Both the position numbers and the translations under genes were made by a program. From an uncultured Clostridia bacterium (GTDB lineage: Bacteria; Bacillota; Clostridia; TANB77; CAG-508), in contig CAKOTX010000003.1 of the NCBI GenBank assembly GCA_934120315.1, positions 62,001 to 126,000 on the forward strand: a DNA stretch of 64,000 bases, given 5' to 3'. The number at the start of each line of letters is the position of its first letter. Position 1 is the first letter of the stretch. The notes below the pieces were generated by a model. That model saw nothing but the letters and a program-made list of their open reading frames with translations, was not told the origin of the DNA and did not search any database. Positions 17,664 to 26,889 of this stretch are shown in pieces.

Positions 17664-20600
17664 TTACTTTATGTTCCATACATTGTATGTTTGATTTCCT
17701 CCATAGTTTGACATATTTCCACCTGTTAATGTTTTAGTTCCTGCTTTTTCTCCATAGAATAATACACTTGATGATAATGTTACTAGTACTCTTACTCCAA
17801 ATGCATAATCACCATAGTGTCCTACTGAAAGACTGCTAGGATTAAAACGAGGCATACCTTTTGATGTGTCATTATATCCTGCTAACCAATAATATGAATT
17901 ATTATCAATAATATTCATATATCTTGCATTTGAATATATTTTTTGGAATACATCATCTACATATAAATCTGTACTACTGGAATCTGTTCCAAGATATTTT
18001 TTATACCAACTTTCTAGCTTTGATTTACTTAATGCAATTGCACTAGTTGCTTTTAATGTTGGATTAACATAGTCGCTCCAATTTCTTATCTTATAATAAG
18101 TTGCAGACGATGAGCCTGCTAATACCTCCTCACTCAAATATGCATAAGATAATGTTCCGTGATAATAGTCTTCTGGATTTCCTGCTGATATCAATGTTAC
18201 TTGGTCTCCAACTATATCAAATACTCTCCATCCTGTTACAGCACTTCCTGTTGATACATCTTTTATATAGTTGTTTGATGAAGAATATGGTGTTGCATTT
18301 CCATTTCTACTGCTTCCTACTGTAAATCCTCCAAATTGAAATGCTGTTGATGGTAAACTTGTGCTTCCATTTGGCGTTTGTAATCCATCTGATGTTGAAC
18401 CTGTTTGAATTGCACTTATCTCTGATTGAGTCCATGTTCCTGCATCATAATTTACGAAGTCTCCTATATGTAAAGAGTCTGTTTGATTTCCTGTTGAGTC
18501 ATATATTGTTGATGCTGATACCCATGTTGGTTCTGGTTTTGGTTCTGGTTCTGGTTCTGGATCAGGGTCAGGGTCTGGTAATGGCGTTACACTTCCATAT
18601 GATTTTAGGTTCCATACATTGTATGTTTGATTTCCTCCATATTTGTCCATGTTTCCACCTGTTAATGTTTTTGTTCCTGCTCTTGTTGATGAGAATAATG
18701 CTTCTGTTGATAGGGTTACCAGTGGACGGATACCATAAGCATTCCCAACATTTTTAAATACTTGTGCTTTATCAACACTTGTTGAATTAACAACTCTATA
18801 CATAAGATAATGTTCAGAAGTTGTACTAGAAGCATTTGCTAACCAATAATTAGAATAATTATCTATTAAATTTTGGTATTTTACATAAGGTGTATCATAT
18901 ATTAATTGAAATGTACTAGTAGTATATACATCAGGACTTGAAACTCCCATGTATTTTCCATACCAAGTGTCTAAAATGTTTTTTGTTAATACTGTAGCAC
19001 TTTCAGCTTTCTGATTTGTATTTGTATATATATTCCAACATCTTGCCTTGTATGTACTTGCTGCTGTACTTGCAGCACTCCAATTACTATTTGCTTTTCC
19101 TGTTAGTACATACTCACCAATATATCCCATATTGGTATATCCTGAAAGCAAAAAATCTTCTGTATTACCTGCTGATATTAACGTTACCTTGTCTCCATCT
19201 ATATCAAACACTCTCCATCCTGTGACACCGTTTCCTGTTGAAGTATCTTTTACATAGTTAATAGCTGAATCATATGAAGTAGCATTGCCATTTCTACTAG
19301 CTCCTGCCACAAATCCTCCAAATTGAAGTGAGTTACTTGGTAATGATGTGCTTCCATTGGCAGTTTGCAAATCAGATTTTGCTCCAGTCTGTATTGAATT
19401 TATTTCTGTTGAAGTCCATGTTCCTGCATCATAATTTACGAAATCACCTATGTGCATTTTTTCTTCACTTGTATTACCATAATCATAAATCTTTGATGCT
19501 TTTACCCATTCATCCACTGGAGCTGGTGGATTTGGATCTGGGTCTACACTTCCTCCACCTTTTAATCCCCACACATTATATGTTTGACTTCCACTTATTC
19601 TGCCACCTGTCAATGTTTTTGTACCTTTTTTAGTTGCAGAAAGTAAAGCTTCCTCTGATAAATTAACTACAACTCTTATTCCCATCGCAGTTCCTTGCAT
19701 TGCTGTTATTGATCTACCTGCAGGGTTGAAATTATATAGATATGCATAATTGTATGGAGATGGATAATAATAATATGAATTGTTATCAATTATATTCATA
19801 TATTTTTCATATCCACTTTCATATATTGTTTGAAAATCACTTGATTTTATATATTTAGTAAACCAGCTATCTTGCAATGATTTGCTATATGCCGTTGCAC
19901 TAACAGCGGCTTGGTCTGTATTTACATATGCACTCCAATCTCTTTTTGTATAGCTACTAGCATCTGTAAGTTCGCTATTTATATTTCCTGTTAGCATGTA
20001 TTCAGCTTCATTAGCCTCACCATAATCATTGTAATAATCCTCTGGATTTCCTGCAGATAATAATGTAATTTTATCTCCATCTATATCAAATACTCTCCAT
20101 CCAGTAACACCTGAATTCGTAGCAGAATCTTGAATATAATTATATGTTAAATCATATGCACTAGCATTTCCACTTTTAGATGTTCCAGCTACGAATCCTC
20201 CAAATTGATAAGCAGCTGTTGGCAAAGTAGTGCTTCCATTCGCTACTTGTAGCCCGGTTGGCTGTTTTACCTATTTGAATTGCATTTATCTCATCTTGTG
20301 TCCATACTCCAGGTTCATAATCAATAAAGTCCCCTATGTGCAATCCATCAGCATTTGATCCAGAAGCATCATATACTTCTGATGGTTTTACCCAATCTCC
20401 ATCATCTCCAGAATCATCTTCCATTGAACCTGTATTGATATTAATATAATATTCTCTTTCTGTCTCCAAATATGTAATTTTTAACCTTGTACTTGAAGCT
20501 TTTTCAACAGTAACCTTGTTACTTCCTAAATAACTATTTAGCTTTGCTTCAAAAAGGTCTTTTTGCAATACTGTTTTAGAATCTTCTCCCATTAGCGAAG

Positions 20601-20811
20601 CTGCCGCAACTCTAATCAAATTTATTTCGCTCGCTATCTCATTTCCTGTTAAATCTGTCCTAACAGCATATACAATTGTTGCCATTAGAAACACCAATAA
20701 CACCGCTAATATTGCATAAACTTTTTTTGGCATAAAGCTTAATTTTTGTTTTAATTTATTGCTTTTTGAATTTTCCATTTTTTCTACTTTTGGTTCTGTA
20801 TAATTCATCAT
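17664..20811 (-). pseudogene. Three-module surface protein, broken by a +1 frameshift
   Basis: Two overlapping frames (20176-20811 and 17664-20225) make one protein if a single base near 20256 is removed: the text then reads ANGLQVANGSTTLPTAAYQF, matching GLQTPNGSTSLPSTAFQF in a later module. The restored length is 1,048 residues (3,147 bp, an exact multiple of three). It has an N-terminal transmembrane segment (YAILAVLLVFLMATIVYAV), about 100 pilin-like residues, then three modules of about 270-300 residues. Each module starts W(V)xxSxIYD, has LHIGDF(V/I)xY and VTGWRVFDIDGDK and ends GTKTLTGG...NVWxxK; the two linkers are Pro/Asp/Glu-rich (DPDPEPEPEPKPEP). No LPXTG anchor. Function unknown; the break may be a true mutation, phase switching or a sequencing error. 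Confidence 0.8.
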
Positions 20812-20928
20812 TATACGAATTTACCTCCTTTGTATATTTTTTCCCTTTTTACATTCTCTTTCTTCTATATTTAATCATAATCCCTCTTTTTTTTCAATAC
20901 TTTTCTTGGAGTTTTTTTAGGAAATCTA

Positions 20929-21004
20929 TGTCAATTTGGTGTCAATTTGGTGTCGGTGTTTTTCTTGACAATTTGTCAATTTGGTACCGGTGTTTTTCTT
21001 GACA
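20929..21004. repeat. Direct array of two 31-bp repeat units plus an 11-bp fragment
   Basis: Fragment TGTCAATTTGG at 20929-20939, unit 20940-20970 (core GTGTCGGTG), spacer ATT, unit 20974-21004 (core GTACCGGTG). The order fragment, GTGTC unit, GTACC unit is the same as at 943-1054. On the minus strand 20942-21004 is the coding end of the CCA-adding enzyme. Confidence 0.95.
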
Positions 21005-22252
21005 ATTTTTCATCCAATTCACTCTCTCTTCATGCAGTCTACGCCCGACTTTCGCGCCTTTTTCAAGACTATATTTTTCTTGTATAAATTTACCATTAAT
21101 TGCTTCAAAACACTCATTACCAATTTTCTCAAAATTGATGTCTTCTGGATTATTTTTTCTGCCACCACTTGTCTTATCACTTACAACTATAATTTGAAGT
21201 CCATCTAGTCCTAATAAAGTCTTATTTACTCTTTCTATAAACTCAACTTTTTTAGCAGGTTTCATTTTATAAAATATTCCACCTCTCATATGCTCTTTGC
21301 AAGCTGTTTTACCACATTTAATCCAATTGTTAGGTAATTCTACCCTCTTTGCCATTTCATCTATCAATTCCGAACCTCGCTCTTCATGTCCATAATGATG
21401 CGGGTACAATTCTTTTGGTGTTGTTCCTTTTCCTAAATCATGAACCAATGCTGAAAATCTAATTTCTAATTTTCTATTTTTAGGATATTCTTTTGTTAAA
21501 TTTGCCGCCATGTCTAACACGAGCATTGTGTGATTATATGCATCTCCTTCTGGATGGTATTGCACAGGTTGCTCTACTCCAACTAAATTATTAATTTCTT
21601 TAAAATGAACATCTAAAACTCCTGCAACTTTTAGGGTATTAAAAAATATTGATGGAGCATCAGTATTCAATGCCTTTTTTAGTTCTTCAAAAACTCTTTC
21701 TTTAGATAGACTTTTTAGCTCATCTCTTAATTTGTGCATTTGTTCTAATGTTTCTTCTTCAACTTCAAAATTTAATTGGGCTACAAACCTTGCAACTCTA
21801 TAAACTCTAAGTGGATCTTCTCCAAAGGCTGATGTTGTTGCTCTTATAATTTTATTTTTTATATCTTCTCTTCCATTAAACGGATCTACTATCTCTTCTG
21901 TTAGAACATCTTGAGCTATTGAATTTATTGTAATATCTCTTCTAGCTAAGTCTTGTTCTATTGTTATGTCCGGGCTAGTATGGATTGCAAACTCTTTATG
22001 GCCTTCCCCAACTTTAACTTCTTTTCTTGCAATTGCAAATTCTTTACCTTCAAGTTCAAATACTTCAAATGCTTTTCCTTTTACTTTTGCTTCAGAAAAT
22101 AATTTTTTGAATTTTTCTGAACTTAATCCAGTAATACAATAATCTTCATCTTCTGAATTTTTGCCTAAAAATTGGTCTCTTATTGCACCACCCACCAAGT
22201 ATAGTTTTCCTCCATTTTCCTCTATTTTTTTAGCTATTTCTTTAATATTCAT
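20942..22252 (-). CDS. cca: CCA tRNA nucleotidyltransferase with HD domain
   Basis: The 436-residue enzyme adds or repairs the 3' CCA end of tRNA. The head domain has LVGGAIRDQFLG and the metal motif DED, then DLARRDITINSIA and GEDPLRVYRVARF, which marks the class II CCA/poly(A) polymerase superfamily. A C-terminal HD domain (SALVHDLGKGTTP) is fused, as in many Firmicute and proteobacterial enzymes. The last 20 residues (CQEKHRYQIDKLSRKTPTPN) and the TGA stop are encoded by the two 31-bp repeat units, so the natural C-terminus has been replaced or extended. The core is intact; whether the tail matters is unknown. Confidence 0.93.
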   Translation of the reverse strand: MNIKEIAKKIEENGGKLYLVGGAIRDQFLGKNSEDEDYCITGLSSEKFKKLFSEAKVKGKAFEVFELEGKEFAIARKEVKVGEGHKEFAIHTSPDITIEQDLARRDITINSIAQDVLTEEIVDPFNGREDIKNKIIRATTSAFGEDPLRVYRVARFVAQLNFEVEEETLEQMHKLRDELKSLSKERVFEELKKALNTDAPSIFFNTLKVAGVLDVHFKEINNLVGVEQPVQYHPEGDAYNHTMLVLDMAANLTKEYPKNRKLEIRFSALVHDLGKGTTPKELYPHHYGHEERGSELIDEMAKRVELPNNWIKCGKTACKEHMRGGIFYKMKPAKKVEFIERVNKTLLGLDGLQIIVVSDKTSGGRKNNPEDINFEKIGNECFEAINGKFIQEKYSLEKGAKVGRRLHEERVNWMKNCQEKHRYQIDKLSRKTPTPN

Positions 22253-22273
22253 ACCTCTTTATTCCTCCATTTT

Positions 22274-22338
22274 TGTCAATTTGGGGTCGGTGTTTTTTTT
22301 GACACAATGTCAAGAAAAACACCGACCCCAAATTGTCA
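22274..22338. repeat. Inverted pair of 31-bp repeat units (GGGGTC type)
   Basis: Unit 22274-22304, loop CAA, complementary unit 22308-22338. The outer TGTCA at 22334-22338 supplies the stop codon of dinB. The other end lies 21 bp before the start codon of cca. Confidence 0.95.
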
Positions 22339-23547
22339 CACATCCTTCAATTTTATCTTCTCTTCTGAGTTCAATTTTCCTGCCCTCGTAACACTCGAAT
22401 AACCATATTTTTGTTTCAACTCATCTACAACTTTATCAAGTTTTTCTTGTTTCTCACTTTGATTATTATCAAAAAATGATAATTGTTTTTCACTCTTCTC
22501 TATAAGATTATCTACTCTCATTCCAATTAGTCTTATTTGAGTACCTTGCTTATACATCTCATGCAAAAGTTCTTTTGCCACATTATAAATTTCTTTTGTA
22601 CTTGATGTTGCTTCCAACATTTTTCTCTGATGTGATGTATCTTCAAAGTTTTTGGTTCTTAATTGAACATTTACAACATTTGCTAGCATATCATACTTTC
22701 TTAATCTGTATGTAACTTGCTCTGTTAAGGCTAACAACACTTCTTCTAATTTAGCCATTTCACTTACATCCACTGGCAATGTTGTAGAATTTCCTATTCC
22801 TTTTGGCTTCTCAAATTGATAATGTACTTCTGAATTATCAATTCCATTTGCATATTCCCACATCATTGTACCATGTTTTCCAAATTTTTTAGTCAATAAT
22901 TCTTTATCGGTGTTTGCTAATTGTCCTATTGTTTTTATTCTCATATTATATAATTTAGGAATTGTTTTTCTTCCTAACATTAATAAATCTGATACTGGCA
23001 ATGGCCACATTTTTTGTGGAATTTCATTTTCAAATAGAGTATGCACTCTATCTGGCTTGGTAAAATCTGACGCCATCTTCGCTAATAACTTATTGTGAGC
23101 CACTCCAACATTCACTGTAAATTTTAGTTCTTCTTTTACTCGTTTGTTTATTTCATATCCCTTCTCTAGCAGACTCGTTCCTCTTAGATAATTTGTCATA
23201 TCTAAGAAACATTCATCTATACTGAATCGTTCTATTTTATCTGTATATTGTAACAATAATTGATATAATTTATTCGAATTTTCTTTATATAATTTGTAAT
23301 TCATAGGATATACTTGTAAATTAGGGCATTTCATTCTTGCTTGATATAGCGTTTCTCCTGTTGATATTCCAAAAATCTTGGCTTTTGGACTTTTGGCTAA
23401 CACTATTCCAGATCTTCTATTTTCATCTCCACCTATTACTGATGGAATTTCTCTTATATCTATTTTGCTTCCGTTTTTCAGCATTTCTACTGCTGTCCAA
23501 CTCAAAAATGCATTATTAACATCTACATGCAATATTTGTCTTTCCAT
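22336..23547 (-). CDS. dinB: Y-family DNA polymerase IV (DinB-type)
   Basis: The 403-residue translesion polymerase has the palm motifs HVDVNNAFLSW near the start and SIDECFLDMT near residue 105, followed by a helix-hairpin-helix thumb (TIGQLANTDKELLTKKFG) and the little-finger domain. The frame is open 31 codons further upstream across the rny terminator; the ATG at 23545-23547 has GGTGAT before it and gives the normal N-terminus. A repeat pair supplies its stop codon. No LexA-type operator was recognised upstream. Confidence 0.93.
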   Translation of the reverse strand: MERQILHVDVNNAFLSWTAVEMLKNGSKIDIREIPSVIGGDENRRSGIVLAKSPKAKIFGISTGETLYQARMKCPNLQVYPMNYKLYKENSNKLYQLLLQYTDKIERFSIDECFLDMTNYLRGTSLLEKGYEINKRVKEELKFTVNVGVAHNKLLAKMASDFTKPDRVHTLFENEIPQKMWPLPVSDLLMLGRKTIPKLYNMRIKTIGQLANTDKELLTKKFGKHGTMMWEYANGIDNSEVHYQFEKPKGIGNSTTLPVDVSEMAKLEEVLLALTEQVTYRLRKYDMLANVVNVQLRTKNFEDTSHQRKMLEATSSTKEIYNVAKELLHEMYKQGTQIRLIGMRVDNLIEKSEKQLSFFDNNQSEKQEKLDKVVDELKQKYGYSSVTRAGKLNSEEKIKLKDV

Positions 23548-23600
23548 AATATCACCATTTTCATTATAAAACAGTTGTTCTTGCCTGTCAATATTGTGGC

Positions 23601-23627
23601 AATAAAAAAACAGGCATTTCTGCCTGT
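23601..23627 (-). terminator. Rho-independent terminator of rny
   Basis: Perfect 7-bp stem ACAGGCA / TGCCTGT with a 4-nt loop, then seven T on the minus strand, starting three bases after the stop codon of rny. Confidence 0.85.
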
Positions 23628-23629
23628 CT

Positions 23630-25171
23630 CTATTTTGCATAATCTACAACTCTTGTTTCTCTAATAACATTTACTTTGATTTGTCCTGGATAATCCATTT
23701 CTTCTTCAATTCTCTTAGATACATCTCTTGCAAGTAATGTCATTTGATCATCTGAAATTTTCTCTGGTTTTACGATAATTCTAACTTCACGACCAGCTTG
23801 AATTGCAAATGATTTTTCAACACCGTCAAATGAATCTGCAATAGATTCAAGATTTTCTAATCTCTTTATGTATGCTTCTAATGTTTCTCTTCTTGCTCCT
23901 GGTCTTGATGCTGAGATTGCATCAGCAGCTTGTACTAATACAGCTTCTAATGTTTGTGGTTCAACATCTCCATGATGAGCTTCTACTGCATTTATTACAA
24001 GTGGATTTTCTTTAAATTTCTTTAAAATATCAACACCAATTTGTACGTGTGTACCTTCCATATCATGGTCTAGTGCTTTTCCAATATCATGTAATAAGCC
24101 TGCTCTACGTGCAAGTTTTGGATCTAATCCAAGTTCTTCTGCCATAATTCTTGCTAAGTTTGAAACTTCAATTGAATGGTTTAATACATTTTGTCCATAA
24201 CTTGTTCTGTATTTTAATTTTCCTATTAATTTGATAAGTTCTGGATTTAAACCAATTACTCCTGTTTCTAATGCTGCTCTTTCTCCTTCAGATTTAATTG
24301 TTTCAGATAGTTCCTCCTTAGCTTTTTCAACCATTTCTTCTATTTTAGCTGGATGAATTCTACCATCATCAATTAATTTTTCAAGTGCTATTCTTGCAAC
24401 TTCTCTTCTTAATGGATCAAAACCTGATAAGATTACTGCTTCTGGTGTATCATCTATTATCAAATCAATTCCAGTTAATGTTTCTAGTGCCTTTATATTT
24501 CTTCCTTCTCTACCAATAATTCTTCCTTTGATATCATCTGATGGAAGTGGTACTATTGAAACTGTTGTTTCTGCAGAGTGATCTGCTGCACATTTTTGAA
24601 TTGCATAACTTATTGTTTCTTTAGCATTCTTTGTAGCTTCTTCTTTGACTTTTTGTTCTAAGTCTCTGATTAAAGCTGCTTTTTCAGCTGTTATATCTTC
24701 TTCTACCTTTTTTAACAACTGTGTTTTTGCTTCTTCTTGGCTTAAGTTTGCAATTCTTTGTAGAACTTCTACTTGTTGTGCTTTCAAGTCCTCAATTTCA
24801 TTTTCTCTTTCTTTTAGAGCTTGTTCATCACGTTCTAATTCTCTCTCTTTTTTCTCAAAATTATCTGAACGTCTTTCTAAGTTTTCTTCTTTTTGAATAA
24901 TTCTACTTTCTTGTTTTTGAATTTCGCCTCTTCTTTCTTTAATCTCTTGATCTAACTCGTTTCTAGCATTCATAATTTCTTCTTTTGCTTTGAAGATTTC
25001 TTCTTTCTTTAAATTTTCTGCGTCTATTTTTGCTAGTTCAACTAATCTTTTTGCTTCTTGTTCTGCACTTTCAATTTTAGATTCTGCAATTTTCTTTCTT
25101 ATTATCATTCCGATAAAAATTCCAACTGCTAATGAGATTAAGATAGTGGCTACTATGATTAATGTTTGCAT
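23630..25171 (-). CDS. rny: Ribonuclease Y
   Basis: The 513-residue endoribonuclease starts mRNA decay at the membrane. It has an N-terminal transmembrane helix, a long charged coiled coil (about 25-190, rich in Glu and Lys), a KH domain (GRIIGREGRNIKALE) and an HD domain with LLHDIGKALDHDMEG. Length is typical (about 515-520). The open frame starts two codons earlier, but AGAGGTG is seven bases before the ATG at 25169-25171, so that start is preferred. Confidence 0.96.
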   Translation of the reverse strand: MQTLIIVATILISLAVGIFIGMIIRKKIAESKIESAEQEAKRLVELAKIDAENLKKEEIFKAKEEIMNARNELDQEIKERRGEIQKQESRIIQKEENLERRSDNFEKKERELERDEQALKERENEIEDLKAQQVEVLQRIANLSQEEAKTQLLKKVEEDITAEKAALIRDLEQKVKEEATKNAKETISYAIQKCAADHSAETTVSIVPLPSDDIKGRIIGREGRNIKALETLTGIDLIIDDTPEAVILSGFDPLRREVARIALEKLIDDGRIHPAKIEEMVEKAKEELSETIKSEGERAALETGVIGLNPELIKLIGKLKYRTSYGQNVLNHSIEVSNLARIMAEELGLDPKLARRAGLLHDIGKALDHDMEGTHVQIGVDILKKFKENPLVINAVEAHHGDVEPQTLEAVLVQAADAISASRPGARRETLEAYIKRLENLESIADSFDGVEKSFAIQAGREVRIIVKPEKISDDQMTLLARDVSKRIEEEMDYPGQIKVNVIRETRVVDYAK

Positions 25172-25258
25172 AATCATACACCTCTTTCTTATTTAATTTT
25201 CAATGTTCGAATAAATATATCTTTTTCTACTTTAATTTTTTATATATTTTTTCAACCT

Positions 25259-25285
25259 ATTATATTTTATAATTATTATTGTCAA
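25259..25285 (-). promoter_or_regulatory. Possible promoter of rny
   Basis: Minus strand TTGACA (25280-25285) and TATAAT (25259-25264) with a short 15-bp spacer. A second TTGACA overlaps just upstream (25287-25292). Confidence 0.4.
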
Positions 25286-25310
25286 CTGTCAAGAGATTTT
25301 GGCTAATTCA

Positions 25311-25964
25311 CTATATATTTTTCAGCGAAATCATCTTATCATCAAATTTATTTATCATTTTAGCACATGAAACTAATTCTTTTGATGTCTTTTTGCTTAC
25401 ATCATGCTCTGTTTTATATTTAACTTTATGTTCAAAGCTTGCCCAGAAGTCCATTGCAAGTGTTCTAATTTGTATTTCACATTTTACATATATTGTCTTT
25501 TGAGTCAATTTAACAGGAACCTCGACTACCATATGATAACTAGAATATCCACTTGGTTTTGGGTTTGTAACATAGTCTTTTTCTTTTAATATGTGAATAT
25601 CTGGCATTTGCTTAATCAAATCTCTAATAAAAAATATATCATCTTTTAAAGTGCATACTATTCTCATTCCAGCTACATCATTAATTTTTTCAATTAAATT
25701 CAAATATGTTTTGTCATATTTCTTTTTCTCCATTTTTTTAATTATACTCTTTGGTTCTTTTATTCTAGTGTCAATATGGTCTATTAAGTCATAATTATAC
25801 ATAATTTGAAATTCTTCTTTTATAATATTCATTTGTACATTTAATTGATTTAATGCTGATTTATAAAAAAACATCAGCTTATCAAAAGGCTCTTCTTTTA
25901 CATCTAACTTCTCTTCTTTATCCTCCAAAAAATTTTCAATTATTATTAAATCATTTTCTCTCAT
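25311..25964 (-). CDS. Small alarmone synthetase, (p)ppGpp synthetase domain only
   Basis: The 217-residue protein is a stand-alone RelA/SpoT synthetase domain like YjbM and YwaC, which make (p)ppGpp or pGpp from GDP/GTP and ATP. It has KEPKSIIKKMEKK (substrate-binding Lys), DVAGMRIVCTLKDD, GYSSYHMVVEV and EIQIRTLAMDFWASFEHK in family order. No HD, TGS or ACT domain is present. The start at 25962-25964 has AAAGGA eight bases before it; a TTG six codons upstream is less likely. The small synthetases are usually controlled by transcription and stress. Confidence 0.92.
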   Translation of the reverse strand: MRENDLIIIENFLEDKEEKLDVKEEPFDKLMFFYKSALNQLNVQMNIIKEEFQIMYNYDLIDHIDTRIKEPKSIIKKMEKKKYDKTYLNLIEKINDVAGMRIVCTLKDDIFFIRDLIKQMPDIHILKEKDYVTNPKPSGYSSYHMVVEVPVKLTQKTIYVKCEIQIRTLAMDFWASFEHKVKYKTEHDVSKKTSKELVSCAKMINKFDDKMISLKNI

Positions 25965-26075
25965 AATAACAATCCTTTCCAATTTTTTCTATGCTATGAT
26001 TTTATATGTATTTTGTTATGGAAATATTCCTTAATTGTGTTTTTTGTGTGAATTACTTTATTTTTTATTTTATTA

Positions 26076-26084
26076 TGATATAAT
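26076..26084 (+). promoter_or_regulatory. Extended -10 promoter of deoD
   Basis: TGATATAAT is an extended -10 element (TGnTATAAT) with no good -35 box. AAAGGAGG follows at 26094-26102, eight bases before the ATG. Confidence 0.65.
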
Positions 26085-26109
26085 CTATTCATAAAAGGAG
26101 GTAATTTAT

Positions 26110-26832
26110 ATGTCAACACCACATAATGAAGCAAATTTAGGCGATATTGCTAAAACGGTAATAATGCCTGGCGACCCACTTCGTGCCAAATATATTGCTG
26201 AAAATTTTTTAGATAATTACAAATTAGTTAATTCTGTTAGAGGGATGTATGCCTTTACAGGCAATTACAAAGGAAAAGAAATTACTGTTATGGCTTCTGG
26301 TATGGGAATGCCAAGCATGGGAATTTATTCTTATGAATTATATAAATTCTATGGAGTAGAAAATATTATACGTATAGGTTCTTGTGGCGCTTATAGACCT
26401 GACTTAAAACTATTTGATATAGTTCTTTCTGAAAATGTATTTTCTGAAGGAAATTTTGCTTTAACTTTAAATAACGAAAATTGTCATATAGTTTCAAGCA
26501 ATCAAGATTTAAATGCTGTCATAAAATCCATAGCCAATCAGAATAATATAAACATTTTATCTGGCAACACCGTTTGTACTGATTGTTTTGATGTTTACAT
26601 GACTGATGTTAATCAATTCTTAACAAGAATACCAGAAAACTTCAATCCAGCAGCTGCTGAAATGGAGGCTTTTGCTTTATTCTACGTTGCTAAAGTTCTA
26701 AACAAAAAAGCCGCATGCTTAATGAGCGTAGTAGATTCTAAATATATTAAAGAAATTGCAACTCCTGAAGAGCGTCAAACTGGTCTTAATAATATGATAA
26801 AACTTGCTTTAGAAAGTGCTATATTATTATAA
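26110..26832 (+). CDS. deoD: Purine nucleoside phosphorylase, DeoD type
   Basis: The 240-residue enzyme splits purine (deoxy)nucleosides with phosphate to base and (deoxy)ribose-1-phosphate in purine salvage. It starts MSTPHNEANLGDIAKTVIMPGDPLRAKYIA, which must be read as the DeoD opening (PHN, then MPGDPLRAK), and has IRIGSCGAYRPD and AAEMEAFALFYVA, the phosphate and nucleoside sites of the hexameric trimer-of-dimers class. Length (235-240) is exact. It is one of only two plus-strand genes, alone between a promoter and a two-way terminator. Confidence 0.96.
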   Translation: MSTPHNEANLGDIAKTVIMPGDPLRAKYIAENFLDNYKLVNSVRGMYAFTGNYKGKEITVMASGMGMPSMGIYSYELYKFYGVENIIRIGSCGAYRPDLKLFDIVLSENVFSEGNFALTLNNENCHIVSSNQDLNAVIKSIANQNNINILSGNTVCTDCFDVYMTDVNQFLTRIPENFNPAAAEMEAFALFYVAKVLNKKAACLMSVVDSKYIKEIATPEERQTGLNNMIKLALESAILL

Positions 26833-26840
26833 AACTTTAA

Positions 26841-26870
26841 AAGACTTACCTTTTCTGGTAAGTCTTTTTC
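26841..26870. terminator. Two-way terminator between deoD and argS
   Basis: Perfect 10-bp stem AAGACTTACC / GGTAAGTCTT with a 6-nt loop, flanked by T runs on the plus strand and a shorter one on the minus strand, between convergent genes. Confidence 0.85.
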
Positions 26871-26889
26871 GTTATATTCTTTTAATTTT

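Noticed and set aside
18531..18580. GGTTCTGGTTCTGG tandem repeat as a regulatory element
   Set aside because: It encodes the Pro/Glu/Asp linker of the surface protein; the repetition follows from the protein sequence.
943..21004. TTGACA at repeat ends as -35 promoter boxes
   Set aside because: No -10 box lies 16-18 bp away in the arrays checked, and the hexamer is explained by the terminal inverted repeat of the unit.
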